Shown piece after piece: positions 1 through 7,058 of a stretch of DNA of 8,439 nucleotides. This stretch comes from a bacterium UBP9_UBA1432 (GTDB lineage: Bacteria; Vulcanimicrobiota; Xenobia; Xenobiales; Xenobiaceae). The notes under the pieces were generated by a model. It ran no database searches. It was given only the letters and a program-made list of their open reading frames with translations, and had not been told where the DNA came from. Both the position numbers and the translations under genes were made by a program. Each line of letters opens with the position of its first letter. Positions within the stretch are counted from its first letter, which is position 1. The DNA is taken from the NCBI GenBank assembly GCA_002329445.1, contig DCTU01000296.1:1-8439 (forward strand), read 5' to 3'.

Positions 1-55
1 GGACCGCGAACGCCTGCTGGAGCACTGGGCCAGCCAGGGCCGCCTGGGAGCCTGA
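1..55 (+). CDS. 3' end of an upstream gene, product unknown (partial)
   Basis: The second reading frame is open from the left edge and ends in TGA at 53-55, giving a charged C-terminal tail of 17 residues (DRERLLEHWASQGRLGA). Codons with G or C in the third position dominate, as in the neighbouring genes, which supports real coding. The tail looks like a helix followed by a short end. It is too short to assign a family. The gene would read in the same direction as the hybrid kinase, with 87 bp between its stop and the kinase start preferred here. This is inferred from an 18-codon fragment and could be fortuitous. Confidence 0.5.
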   Translation, partial: DRERLLEHWASQGRLGA

Positions 56-69
56 GGCCCGACCCCCCA

Positions 70-89
70 CCTGTGCGAAACGGCACAGG
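70..89. repeat. Perfect 7-bp inverted repeat upstream of the hybrid kinase
   Basis: CCTGTGC at 70-76 and GCACAGG at 83-89 form a perfect GC-rich stem around a six-base GAAACG loop. It lies 14 bases after the upstream stop codon and about 50 bases before the kinase start. No T-run follows on either strand, so it is not a canonical intrinsic terminator. It could be a weak terminator, a leader hairpin or a dyad operator. The structure is seen in the sequence; its role is inferred. Confidence 0.45.
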
Positions 90-128
90 ACGCTCTCCTC
101 CGGCAGAGAAGCCTTCCGTGGGGGAAAC

Positions 129-136
129 GGGAGGTG
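129..136 (+). promoter_or_regulatory. Shine-Dalgarno sequence that decides the kinase start
   Basis: The run GGGAGGTG at 129-136 is a strong ribosome-binding sequence. It overlaps the first possible start in this frame, a GTG at 134, so it cannot serve that codon. It is followed by six bases (AAGCCG) and then TTG at 143 in the same frame, an ideal spacing. This favours TTG143 as the start. CCTCC at 97-101 is complementary to the GGAGG core and could mask the site in the leader RNA. Confidence 0.65.
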
Positions 137-142
137 AAGCCG

Positions 143-3055
143 TTGGGGGGCCCCGAGCCCGGAACATGGTTCAGGTCGCGTCGAGTTGCCCCCTGCGCGG
201 CGGCGCTGGTCCTGCTGGCTTGCACCGCGGCCGTCTGGTGGTTCTGGTGGCAGGCAGCCACCCGACGGGAAGCCGCCCGCTTCCACCAACAGGTCACCCG
301 CATGACCGCCGCCATTGATAAGTACCTCACCGACTACACGCGGCTGATCCAGGCCGGGGCCAGACTGGTCGCCACCACCGAGGACCTCTCGGCCGAAACC
401 TGGCGGAAGTTCTACGAGGACCAGGACGTCCGGCGCCAATTCCCCGGGGTCCTGTACATCGATTTCGCCCCGGCCATCCCGGCCACAGGGCTGGATCGGC
501 ACATCCAGGAGATCCGCCAGAAGGGGATCCCCGACTACTCGGTGTGGCCGACCGGGGAACGTGAGCTGTACGTCCCGGTCCTGTACCTGGAGCCTTTCGA
601 CGCCGGGGCCCGGCGGGTCGTGGGCTTCGACGAGGCTTCGGAACCGGTTCGCCGGGCAGCGCTGGAGCGGGCCCGGGACTCCGGCAAGGTGACCCTGTCC
701 GGGAGGGTGGACCTGCTGAGCGAGGAGCAGTCCGGCGCCCAGCCGGGATGCCTGCTCTTCGCCCCGATCTATCAGGGCAGCCAGCCCCCCCCGGATCTGG
801 CGGAGCGTCGGGCCCGGCTGCGCGGATTCGTCCTCCTGGCCTTCCGGCTCGAGGACTTCGTCCGATCGGCCTTGTGGGCCGAACCCGCGAACGTCACCCT
901 CCGCATCCTGGATGGCTCCCAGGGCACTTCTCAAAGCCTCCTGTATGAAGGGCCTGCCCAGGCCGAATCGTCTCGGAAACCGGGCCACGTCTTCGAAGAG
1001 TCCAGGACCCTGGGAACGTGCGGTCGTCGCTGGACCCTGCAGTTCCGGACCTTCCACGACCGGGACGCCCTGGCCGACCGCTGGGCCTCCAACGGCATCC
1101 TGGCAGCCGGCTTCCTGATCAGCCTGCTGAGCTTCCTCTTCCTCTGGGCCTTGGGGCGGACCCAGGAGCACGCCCGGACCCTGGCCCACGAGCGGACCGC
1201 CGCCTTGCGGGAGAGCGCCAGCCGTCTGCGGGCCATCACCGATTCGGCCCACGACGCCATCCTGATCCTCGACCACGAGCTGCGCATCTCGTACTGGAAC
1301 CCGGCGGCCGAGAGACTCTTCGGCTTCATCGGCGAGGAGGTGATCGGCCGCGAGGTCGCCGATCTTCTGGCCGCCCAGCGCTTCCGCCACCGGATCCTCC
1401 GGGTCTTGCGCGAGATCTCCGAAACCGGCTCGGCGGGAACCTTCGGACCCGTCTTCGAGCTGACCGGGCTGAAGAAGAACGGCGAGGTCTTCCCGGCTGA
1501 GGTCTCGATCTCGGCCATCCCCGTCGCGGGACACTGGCACACCGTCGCCGTGGTCCGGGACCTGACCGAACGCCGCCGAGCGGAGGATGAGCGCGTGGCC
1601 CGCGAGGCTGCCGAAGAGGCCAGCCGGGCCAAGAGCGGATTCGTGGCCAACATGAGCCACGAAATCCGCACCCCGTTGAACGCCATCCTGGGCTTCACCC
1701 AGATCCTGGAGAAGGACCCGGACCTGACCTCCCGACAGGCCGAGAGCCTGCGAACCATCAGCCGCAGCGGGGCGCACCTCCTGGGCTTGATCAACGACAT
1801 CCTGGACATGTCCCGAATCGAAGCCGGGCGCATCACCCTGACCCAGGCCCCGTTCGGCCTGGTCGACCTGCTGCGGGATCTGGAGACCATGTTCCGGGTC
1901 CGCGCCCAGGGCAAGGGCCTGGAGCTGCGGGTTGAGTTGGACCCCGAGCTGCCCCAACAGGTGGTTGGAGACGAGGGCAAGCTGCGCCAGGTCTTCATCA
2001 ACCTGCTGGGCAACGCGGTGAAGTTCACCGAAGAGGGGGTCATCACCCTGCGGGTGCGCGCCCGCGCAGGCCAGGACGAATCGCGGGGAAGAGCGGCCTT
2101 CCTCCTGGAGGCGGAGATCGAGGACACCGGCCCGGGAATTCCCGAACAGGACCTGGAGCGGATCTTCGACCCCTTCGCCCAGGCGGCGGCCGGCGCCCGG
2201 GCGGGCGGCACCGGCCTGGGCCTGGCGATCAGCCAGAGATTCGTCGAGATGATGGGTGGATCGATCCGCGTCGCGAGTCGACCCGGGCAGGGAAGCTGCT
2301 TCCGTTTCGACGCCCTGGTCCATCCGCCCCCGGAGGTCGCTGAAGCGCCGGCCCCTCCCCCGCGGCGGATCGTGGGCCTGGAGCCGGGCCAGGACCCCTG
2401 CCGGGTGCTGGTGGTGGACGACATCCCCACCAACCGGGCCTTGCTGAGCGCCATGCTTGTCCCCCTGGGCATCGAGGTCGCCGAAGCCGGCAACGGTGCC
2501 GAAGCCCTGGAGGTCTTCCAGGACTGGTCTCCCCACGCGATCCTGATGGACATGCGGATGCCGGTCATGGACGGCTATGAGGCCACGCGACGACTGCGAC
2601 TGACCGAGGCCGGCCGGAGGACCCCCGTCATCGCGGTGACTGCCAGTGCCTTCGAAGACCTCAGGCAGGACGTGATGGCCGCCGGGGTGGACGAATACCT
2701 CCGCAAACCCTTCAACCTGGAAGACCTGCTGGAGGTCCTGGGGAAGAGCCTGGGCCTGCGCTTCGCCTACGCCGAAGAGCCTGTGGCTGCAGCCTCGACC
2801 GCGACCGAGGGCACCCCTGGGCTGCCAGAGGCCGAGGGCTGCCTGTCGGCCGTCCAGATCCGCACCTTGCGCGAGGCGCTCGCCGACGGGGACATGGCCC
2901 GTTTCCGCGAGCTGCTGGGTGACCTCCCCCAGGAGCATGAGACCCTGCGCGCCCTGCTGAAACTGGCTGATGGCTACGACTACGAAGGCCTCGAAGCCCT
3001 GCTGGGGCAGACGGAGGGTGCGCCCTGCGCCGAGCCCCCCCAACCGGCGCGCTGA
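143..3055 (+). CDS. CHASE-PAS hybrid sensor histidine kinase with REC domain
   Basis: A membrane sensor kinase of about 970 residues that would autophosphorylate on histidine and pass phosphate to its own receiver. Residues are numbered from the GTG at 134; the start used here is TTG143, because the SD overlaps that GTG. A short arginine-rich N-terminus precedes TM1 (19-40). A periplasmic CHASE domain follows, with its typical segments YIDFAPAIPA near 108 and VVGFDEASEPVRRAALERAR near 162. TM2 is 321-341. A PAS domain spans about 359-487 (YWNPAAERLFGF). HisKA carries H509 in NMSHEIRTPLN. The HATPase has the N box (N627 in NLLGNAVKFT), DTGPGIP at 664 and GGTGLGL at 691. The REC domain (about 759-872) has D762/D763, phosphoacceptor D806, T836 and K858. 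All catalytic residues expected for both modules are present. There is no HAMP domain and no Hpt: the 100-residue helical tail has no HxxKG motif. The ligand is unknown. The co-directional symporter begins 104 bp downstream. Confidence 0.93.
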   Translation: MGGPEPGTWFRSRRVAPCAAALVLLACTAAVWWFWWQAATRREAARFHQQVTRMTAAIDKYLTDYTRLIQAGARLVATTEDLSAETWRKFYEDQDVRRQFPGVLYIDFAPAIPATGLDRHIQEIRQKGIPDYSVWPTGERELYVPVLYLEPFDAGARRVVGFDEASEPVRRAALERARDSGKVTLSGRVDLLSEEQSGAQPGCLLFAPIYQGSQPPPDLAERRARLRGFVLLAFRLEDFVRSALWAEPANVTLRILDGSQGTSQSLLYEGPAQAESSRKPGHVFEESRTLGTCGRRWTLQFRTFHDRDALADRWASNGILAAGFLISLLSFLFLWALGRTQEHARTLAHERTAALRESASRLRAITDSAHDAILILDHELRISYWNPAAERLFGFIGEEVIGREVADLLAAQRFRHRILRVLREISETGSAGTFGPVFELTGLKKNGEVFPAEVSISAIPVAGHWHTVAVVRDLTERRRAEDERVAREAAEEASRAKSGFVANMSHEIRTPLNAILGFTQILEKDPDLTSRQAESLRTISRSGAHLLGLINDILDMSRIEAGRITLTQAPFGLVDLLRDLETMFRVRAQGKGLELRVELDPELPQQVVGDEGKLRQVFINLLGNAVKFTEEGVITLRVRARAGQDESRGRAAFLLEAEIEDTGPGIPEQDLERIFDPFAQAAAGARAGGTGLGLAISQRFVEMMGGSIRVASRPGQGSCFRFDALVHPPPEVAEAPAPPPRRIVGLEPGQDPCRVLVVDDIPTNRALLSAMLVPLGIEVAEAGNGAEALEVFQDWSPHAILMDMRMPVMDGYEATRRLRLTEAGRRTPVIAVTASAFEDLRQDVMAAGVDEYLRKPFNLEDLLEVLGKSLGLRFAYAEEPVAAASTATEGTPGLPEAEGCLSAVQIRTLREALADGDMARFRELLGDLPQEHETLRALLKLADGYDYEGLEALLGQTEGAPCAEPPQPAR

Positions 3056-3159
3056 GGGCTGCTCCCCCGATCCGGCCAACACTCCAGTTCTTCCCCGAGA
3101 GAGGAGCCCGGGGGACGGGGTGGGAAAGAGGTCGCAACGCCCCGACGAGAGGACCCCCC
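3056..3159 (+). other. Kinase-symporter intergenic region with SD
   Basis: This 104-bp spacer separates two co-directional genes. TCCCCCG at 3063-3069 can pair with CGGGGGA at 3109-3115, and GGGCT at 3056-3060 can pair with AGCCC at 3105-3109; the two pairings share C3109 and so compete. No T-run follows, so a standard terminator is not supported. I see no convincing -35/-10 promoter. The purine-rich GAGAGGA at 3147-3153, six bases before the GTG at 3160, is the symporter's ribosome-binding site. The spacer leaves open whether the symporter is read through from the kinase or has its own promoter. Confidence 0.5.
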
Positions 3160-4569
3160 GTGGACAACCCCGAGTTCAACATCGAGAACCTCTTCTTCAG
3201 CGTCTGCGTGCTCAGCCTCTTCCTACTGATCGGCAAGCTGATGCGCGTCAAGATCCGGCTCTTCCAGACCCTGTTCCTGCCCTCGTCGATCATCGCGGGC
3301 TTCGTGGCCCTGGCCGTCGGACCGTTCATGCTGGGGGCCTTGACCCAGAAGCACCTGGGCTTTGCGATCATCCCGGACTGGATGTTCCAGCAGTGGTCTC
3401 GACTTCCGGGAATCCTGATCAACATCGTCTTCGCCTCGCTCTTCCTGGGGGTGGCCATCCCCAGGCCCAGGGAGCTCTGGCGCGTGGGAGGCCCCCAGTT
3501 GTGCTTCGGGGTGGTCTTCGGCATGGGCCAGTACCTGGTGGCCCTTCTGGTGACCCTGCTGGTCCTGGCGCCTCTCTTCGGGACCCCTGCGATCTTCGCC
3601 ACCATCCTGGAGGTCGGGTTCTCGGGAGGCCACGGGACGGCCGCCGGCATGGCCGAGACCTTCACCAAGCTGGGCTTCCCTGCCGGGGGCGCCCTGGGCC
3701 AGATGTCGGCCACCGTCGGGATCCTCTTCGCGGTGGTCTTCGGCATCGTCCTGGTGAACATCGCGATCAAGAAGGGCTACTGCGCCTGCCTCAACGAGGA
3801 GAAGGGCATCCCGATCTACAAGCGCACCGGGCTGATCCCCGAACCCCACGAGCGCTTCTCGATCGCCACCGCCACCGTGGCCGCCGAGGCCATCGAACCC
3901 CTGACCTTCCACTTCGGCATCATCGGGATCGCCGTGCTGCTGGGCTACGGCATGCTGGCCATGGTGCAGGGGATGCATCAGGTCCTGCACGCCTTCCCCC
4001 TCTTCCCCCTGGCCATGATCGGGGGGATCCTGGTCCAGGGCGTCTCGATGGCCTTCAAGATGGACCACTACTATGACCGGGACACCTTCGACCGGATCCT
4101 GGGCATCTCGCTGGACATGCTGGTGATCTCGGCCATCGCCACCATCCGCATGAACCTCTTCTACGAGAACCTGGGGCCCTTCCTGATCCTCATGTCCGTC
4201 GGGCTGCTCTGGGCCATCTTCTGCACGGTGGTGATCGCCCCGCGGATGTTCCCCGAGTTCTGGTTCGAGCGGGGGATCACCGAGTTCGGCATGCAGACCG
4301 GCGTCACCGCCATGGGCCTGCTGCTTCTGCGCATCGTCGATCCTCTGTACCGCACAGGCACGGCCACGGCCTTCGGCTTCAAGCAGATGATCTACGAGCC
4401 GTTCCTGGGGGGAGGGCTGATCACCGCCCTGGCTCCCATCCTGATCGTCACCGTGTTGGGGCCCTGGCCGGCCGTGCTGGCCAGTGCCCTGATCATGGCG
4501 ACGTTCTTCTTGATCGCCTGGTTCAGCGGGTGGGTCCGCTTCAAACCCCGATTGAAGTACGAAGACTGA
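3160..4569 (+). CDS. gltS: Sodium:glutamate symporter family (ESS/GltS-type) transporter
   Basis: A 469-residue inner-membrane protein of the ESS family, whose characterised members import glutamate with sodium. It has roughly ten or more hydrophobic segments, including 11-28, 42-60, 84-100, 114-139, 183-204, 252-271, 280-298, 314-330, 338-360 and 414-456. Diagnostic features are GFSGGHGTAAGMAETF (GGHGT at 156-160), the glycine-rich re-entrant motif of the first half, and its counterpart EFGMQTGVTAMGLLLLR (375-391) in the second half, as expected of the family's inverted-repeat fold. It is longer than the roughly 400-residue E. coli GltS; extra length includes a hydrophilic loop at about 203-250 containing two cysteines (C208, C210). 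The start is GTG with SD GAGAGGA six bases upstream. The family call is firm. The substrate is not proven and could be another amino acid or dicarboxylate, so the gene symbol marks family membership. Confidence 0.85.
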   Translation: MDNPEFNIENLFFSVCVLSLFLLIGKLMRVKIRLFQTLFLPSSIIAGFVALAVGPFMLGALTQKHLGFAIIPDWMFQQWSRLPGILINIVFASLFLGVAIPRPRELWRVGGPQLCFGVVFGMGQYLVALLVTLLVLAPLFGTPAIFATILEVGFSGGHGTAAGMAETFTKLGFPAGGALGQMSATVGILFAVVFGIVLVNIAIKKGYCACLNEEKGIPIYKRTGLIPEPHERFSIATATVAAEAIEPLTFHFGIIGIAVLLGYGMLAMVQGMHQVLHAFPLFPLAMIGGILVQGVSMAFKMDHYYDRDTFDRILGISLDMLVISAIATIRMNLFYENLGPFLILMSVGLLWAIFCTVVIAPRMFPEFWFERGITEFGMQTGVTAMGLLLLRIVDPLYRTGTATAFGFKQMIYEPFLGGGLITALAPILIVTVLGPWPAVLASALIMATFFLIAWFSGWVRFKPRLKYED

Positions 4570-4597
4570 GGTCTGACGTCTCCCTGGACCGTCAGTC
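4564..4597. terminator. Hairpin spanning both stop codons of convergent genes (possible bidirectional terminator)
   Basis: GACTGAGGTC at 4564-4573 pairs with GACC (4587-4590) and TCAGTC (4592-4597), giving ten base pairs with one bulged G at 4591 and a 13-base loop. The stem contains the symporter's TGA (4567-4569) on one arm and the glycosyltransferase's stop (4592-4594, minus strand) on the other. The genes are separated by only 22 bp. No T-run follows on either side, so intrinsic termination would be weak; RNA end protection or transcription-collision control is also possible. The pairing is seen; its function is inferred. Confidence 0.45.
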
Positions 4598-6406
4598 AAG
4601 GCGCGCGGGCAGGACCTTGAAGAGCTGCATCTGGAACCACCTCGGACCGTAGTGGAGCCGCACGCGCGCGCCGGGAATCGCCTGGAGAGACTGTTGCTCG
4701 GAGGAGTCGAGGTTCTCGGGTGGAGCCAGGACGTAGTCCACCCGCGGCAATCCGTGCGCCCTCAAGGGCCGACCCTTCCGCCATTCCTGCGGCCAGGCCC
4801 GCTGCCCCAGGTAGAGCGTCAGCAGGTTGAAGACCCCTCCGTCTCCGTCCATTTCGACCTCTGCCCGCCTCACGGCCACCGTGGCCCCGTCCTCGATCCG
4901 CTTCAGGGGATCCAGGGTGGCTCCCTCTTCGGTCGGTTCGGGAAGGCTCCAGACCAGGATCGCGTCGCGGCTGGCAGGATTGTATTCCGGCAGGCTTGGC
5001 GCCCTGAAGACCCCTGTCCCGGGTACCGGGACGAGCCACGGCAACTGCAGGGCCCCCAGCGCCAACTGCGCCACCATGACCACCAGGAACACGCTCCTCC
5101 AGCGGGCTGCCCACAAGAAGCCGACAACCAGGGCCAGGGGAAGGATGGGAGCCAGATAGCGGGGGACCGAGGGGAGCAACACCGTGTAGATCGCCAGCGA
5201 GCCCAGGAAGCCGGCCAGGAAGGGAAAGACCCGGGACCGGACCGCCCCCCAGCCGGGAAGCGCCAGGGTTCCCAGGAACCAGAGCATCCCGCCAGCATGA
5301 AAGGCATTCAAGGTGTACAGGGCCTGGTACCAGATCTCAGGCGCCGGTTGGATGGCCTCGGCGACCGGCGAGAACTGCCACTGCCCCCCGGCAAAAACCA
5401 GCAGGAGCTCCAGGTGGGCCATGTACCAGGGAGAACAGACCATCCCCGCGACCGACACTGCCAGCGCCAGACCGACCCCAGAGTCGCAAAGCATGCTCTG
5501 CCCACGACGCCTCCGGCTCCACTGGGCCAGCACGAAGAGGGCCGCGAAGAGGAGCTCGGCCCCCAGGACCAACACAGGGATCTGGCTCTTGACGGTCTGC
5601 TCCAGCCCCTCATGAGGTTTCCATTCGGGCACGCTCAAGATGAAGCAGGCCAGGGCCCCCAAGGTCCCCGCCACGGCCAGGGCGCCCCTCCAGGCCCCAG
5701 AGACCCGAGGAGCGCCGTGCAGCGCCGCCGCCGCCATCAGCGGCAGGCTGTAGAGGAGGAAGGACTGCTTGACCAGCATGCCCAGGCCCAGGGCCAGGCC
5801 CACGGCGACGCAGCTCCGGGGACGGGTCAGGCTCTCGGAGTCCAACAGCAGGGTCATGGTCAGCGCCAGGGCCATGAACTGCCCGGGAAGCAGGGTGAAG
5901 TTCAGCAGGAAGTACAGGGTCCAAGGCGCGCTGGCCGCTCCCAGCGCCAGCAGCATGGCTCCTCGAGAGCCGGCCAACTGCCAGCCGACCCGGGCCATGC
6001 AGGCCACGAAACCGCAGACGAAGATCGCCTGCGAGCCTCTCGCCACCGAGAGGTCCAACCCGAACCAGACCATGGACCAGGCGGCCAGGAGGAAGGCCAG
6101 GGGTGGGTAATGCTTGGTCGGCGGGAAGATGCCCCGGGCGTCGGGTGAGCAAGAGCCCATCGGGTCGGGCTCGGGAGGAGGCAGCCCCAGCAACCACCGC
6201 CAGGTCTCGGCTGCGGTCTCCATGAACAGCGAGAAATGGTGGTCGGCCACGATCAGGGCGGCACGACCCTCCCAATCGACCTGCAGAGCCAGGATCCCGG
6301 CGCACAAGAACAGGACGAAGAGGACCGTGAGCCAGAGCTCCCCCCCGGCCGGCCCCCGGGAATCCGAAGGGTCTTCCAGGGTTCCAGGTGGGTGATCCGC
6401 CGGCAT
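4592..6406 (-). CDS. Polytopic membrane glycosyltransferase, GT-C fold (PMT/GT39-like)
   Basis: A 604-residue integral membrane protein resembling lipid-phosphate-sugar-dependent glycosyltransferases of the PMT/ArnT-like superfamily. The first membrane helix is at 24-41 and a large extracytoplasmic loop follows, containing DWE (44-46), DHH (55-57) and HYPPLAFLLAAW (99-110); the YPPL segment is common in these enzymes. About ten more hydrophobic helices follow, including 125-137, 150-170, 174-188, 200-226, 240-258, 276-295, 311-325, 373-383, 395-411 and 415-433. VPRYLAPILPL (414-424) is a typical late GT-C helix. Residues from about 462 to the end form a hydrophilic, probably periplasmic domain. 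The usual Asp-Glu pair of the first loop is not obvious; D44/E46 or D55 could fill that role. Donor and acceptor are unknown, with cell-envelope polysaccharide, lipid or protein all possible. The ATG at 6406 has only a poor SD. The gene lies 82 bp after the unknown gene in the same direction. Confidence 0.75.
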   Translation of the reverse strand: MPADHPPGTLEDPSDSRGPAGGELWLTVLFVLFLCAGILALQVDWEGRAALIVADHHFSLFMETAAETWRWLLGLPPPEPDPMGSCSPDARGIFPPTKHYPPLAFLLAAWSMVWFGLDLSVARGSQAIFVCGFVACMARVGWQLAGSRGAMLLALGAASAPWTLYFLLNFTLLPGQFMALALTMTLLLDSESLTRPRSCVAVGLALGLGMLVKQSFLLYSLPLMAAAALHGAPRVSGAWRGALAVAGTLGALACFILSVPEWKPHEGLEQTVKSQIPVLVLGAELLFAALFVLAQWSRRRRGQSMLCDSGVGLALAVSVAGMVCSPWYMAHLELLLVFAGGQWQFSPVAEAIQPAPEIWYQALYTLNAFHAGGMLWFLGTLALPGWGAVRSRVFPFLAGFLGSLAIYTVLLPSVPRYLAPILPLALVVGFLWAARWRSVFLVVMVAQLALGALQLPWLVPVPGTGVFRAPSLPEYNPASRDAILVWSLPEPTEEGATLDPLKRIEDGATVAVRRAEVEMDGDGGVFNLLTLYLGQRAWPQEWRKGRPLRAHGLPRVDYVLAPPENLDSSEQQSLQAIPGARVRLHYGPRWFQMQLFKVLPARLD

Positions 6407-6412
6407 CCCGGC
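6399..6412 (-). promoter_or_regulatory. GC hairpin with the glycosyltransferase start codon in its loop
   Basis: On the minus strand GCCGG (6412-6408) and CCGGC (6403-6399) form a five-pair, all-GC stem around the four-base loop GATG, which contains the ATG start at 6406-6404. The only SD-like stretch upstream, AGGGA, sits about eleven bases from the ATG. No other ATG, GTG or TTG in this frame occurs in the upstream gap. Together these suggest weak or controlled initiation. The pairing is seen; any regulation is inferred. Confidence 0.35.
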
Positions 6413-6488
6413 CCGATTCCCTGCCAGCGCATCAGGACCTGCTCCAGGGGGTGCCGGGCGCGGGATCCGTGAGGTCGGGACTTCGGGT

Positions 6489-7058
6489 TCAGGGCTGTGG
6501 GGGCGGAGGTTGGGGCGGGATCAGATTGAGGAAGGTCAACAGGCCATCCAGGGGCGCCGGGGGCTTCTCGTGGTTCAGCGAGGCCTGGATATAGTCATCC
6601 TGGAAGGCGCCGGGGCAGTGCTCGGCCAGGCGCCGGATCAAGGTCTTGAGATTCATCCCGACGGCGTAGCTCATGTCGGGACCCAGGGCCTTGCGAAAGT
6701 TGAAGGAGGTGCTGTTGAGGTACCAGGTCTCCAGCACCCCCGAGACCCGAACGGCCAGGACCGGCTGGACCTCCTTGCTGACCACCGTCTCGGTGACCTG
6801 CTTGCGAACCTGCGTCGTGTACTCCACCCGCATGCCCAGGACCCGGCCATGGCGCTCCTCGTCGACGAACTTCCTCTCGGTCACCAGCCGGGTGGACTCC
6901 CTCAAGAGCCCGGCTCCGAAGAGGCCGGTCACCTGCTCGACGGGGACCCGGATCTCCTCCTGGCCCTCCAGATCGACCAGGAGAACCCCGGGTTCGAAAC
7001 GCAGGCTGACGATGCGGGCGTTGGGCGGAAAGGTGCTGGTGAAGTCGCTGTCGCTCAT
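6489..7058 (-). CDS. Conserved-looking cytosolic protein of unknown function (189 aa)
   Basis: I do not recognise a named family. The protein has no signal peptide or membrane helix. Residues 14-45 (ARIVSLRFEPGVLLVDLEG, then IRVPVEQV) and 73-118 look like beta strands. TWYLNSTSFNFRKALG (111-126) is followed by a predicted helix, MNLKTLIRRLAEHCPGA (135-151). The order of beta strands, a LNSTSFNF-type strand and a helix resembles uncharacterised domains I have seen in other high-GC bacteria, but this is a recollection, not a match. The C-terminus is a short proline/glutamine tail, PPQPPPPQP. The ATG at 7058 overlaps the ECF S component's stop as ATGA and has a strong SD (GGAGGAG at 7070-7064, five-base spacing) inside that gene, so expression is coupled to the transporter. 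A role with the transporter or methyltransferase is inferred from coupling only. Confidence 0.8.
   Translation of the reverse strand: MSDSDFTSTFPPNARIVSLRFEPGVLLVDLEGQEEIRVPVEQVTGLFGAGLLRESTRLVTERKFVDEERHGRVLGMRVEYTTQVRKQVTETVVSKEVQPVLAVRVSGVLETWYLNSTSFNFRKALGPDMSYAVGMNLKTLIRRLAEHCPGAFQDDYIQASLNHEKPPAPLDGLLTFLNLIPPQPPPPQP

Noticed and set aside
70..142. Possible cyclic-di-GMP (GEMM) riboswitch before the kinase
   Set aside because: A GGCACAGGACGC stretch looks superficially similar, but the tetraloop, receptor and second stem of the consensus are not present.
931..2568. Long open frame on the minus strand opposite the kinase
   Set aside because: Its protein is a low-complexity Arg/Ser/Pro-rich sequence with no domain, and it lies opposite a kinase whose motifs are all intact. 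It is a by-product of GC-rich third positions.
2712..3770. Minus-strand open frame covering the kinase 3' end, the intergenic gap and the symporter 5' part
   Set aside because: It overlaps two well-supported genes, its translation is Arg/Pro/Ser-rich with no recognisable motif, and it has no supported start.
3223..4599. 458-codon open frame on the minus strand opposite the symporter
   Set aside because: The translation is dominated by Asp, Gly, His and Gln repeats and has no family features, while the plus-strand frame has clear symporter motifs.
4652..6148. 498-codon open frame on the plus strand opposite the glycosyltransferase
   Set aside because: It is Gln/Gly/Pro/Arg-rich low-complexity sequence; the minus-strand frame has hydrophobic helices and GT-C motifs.
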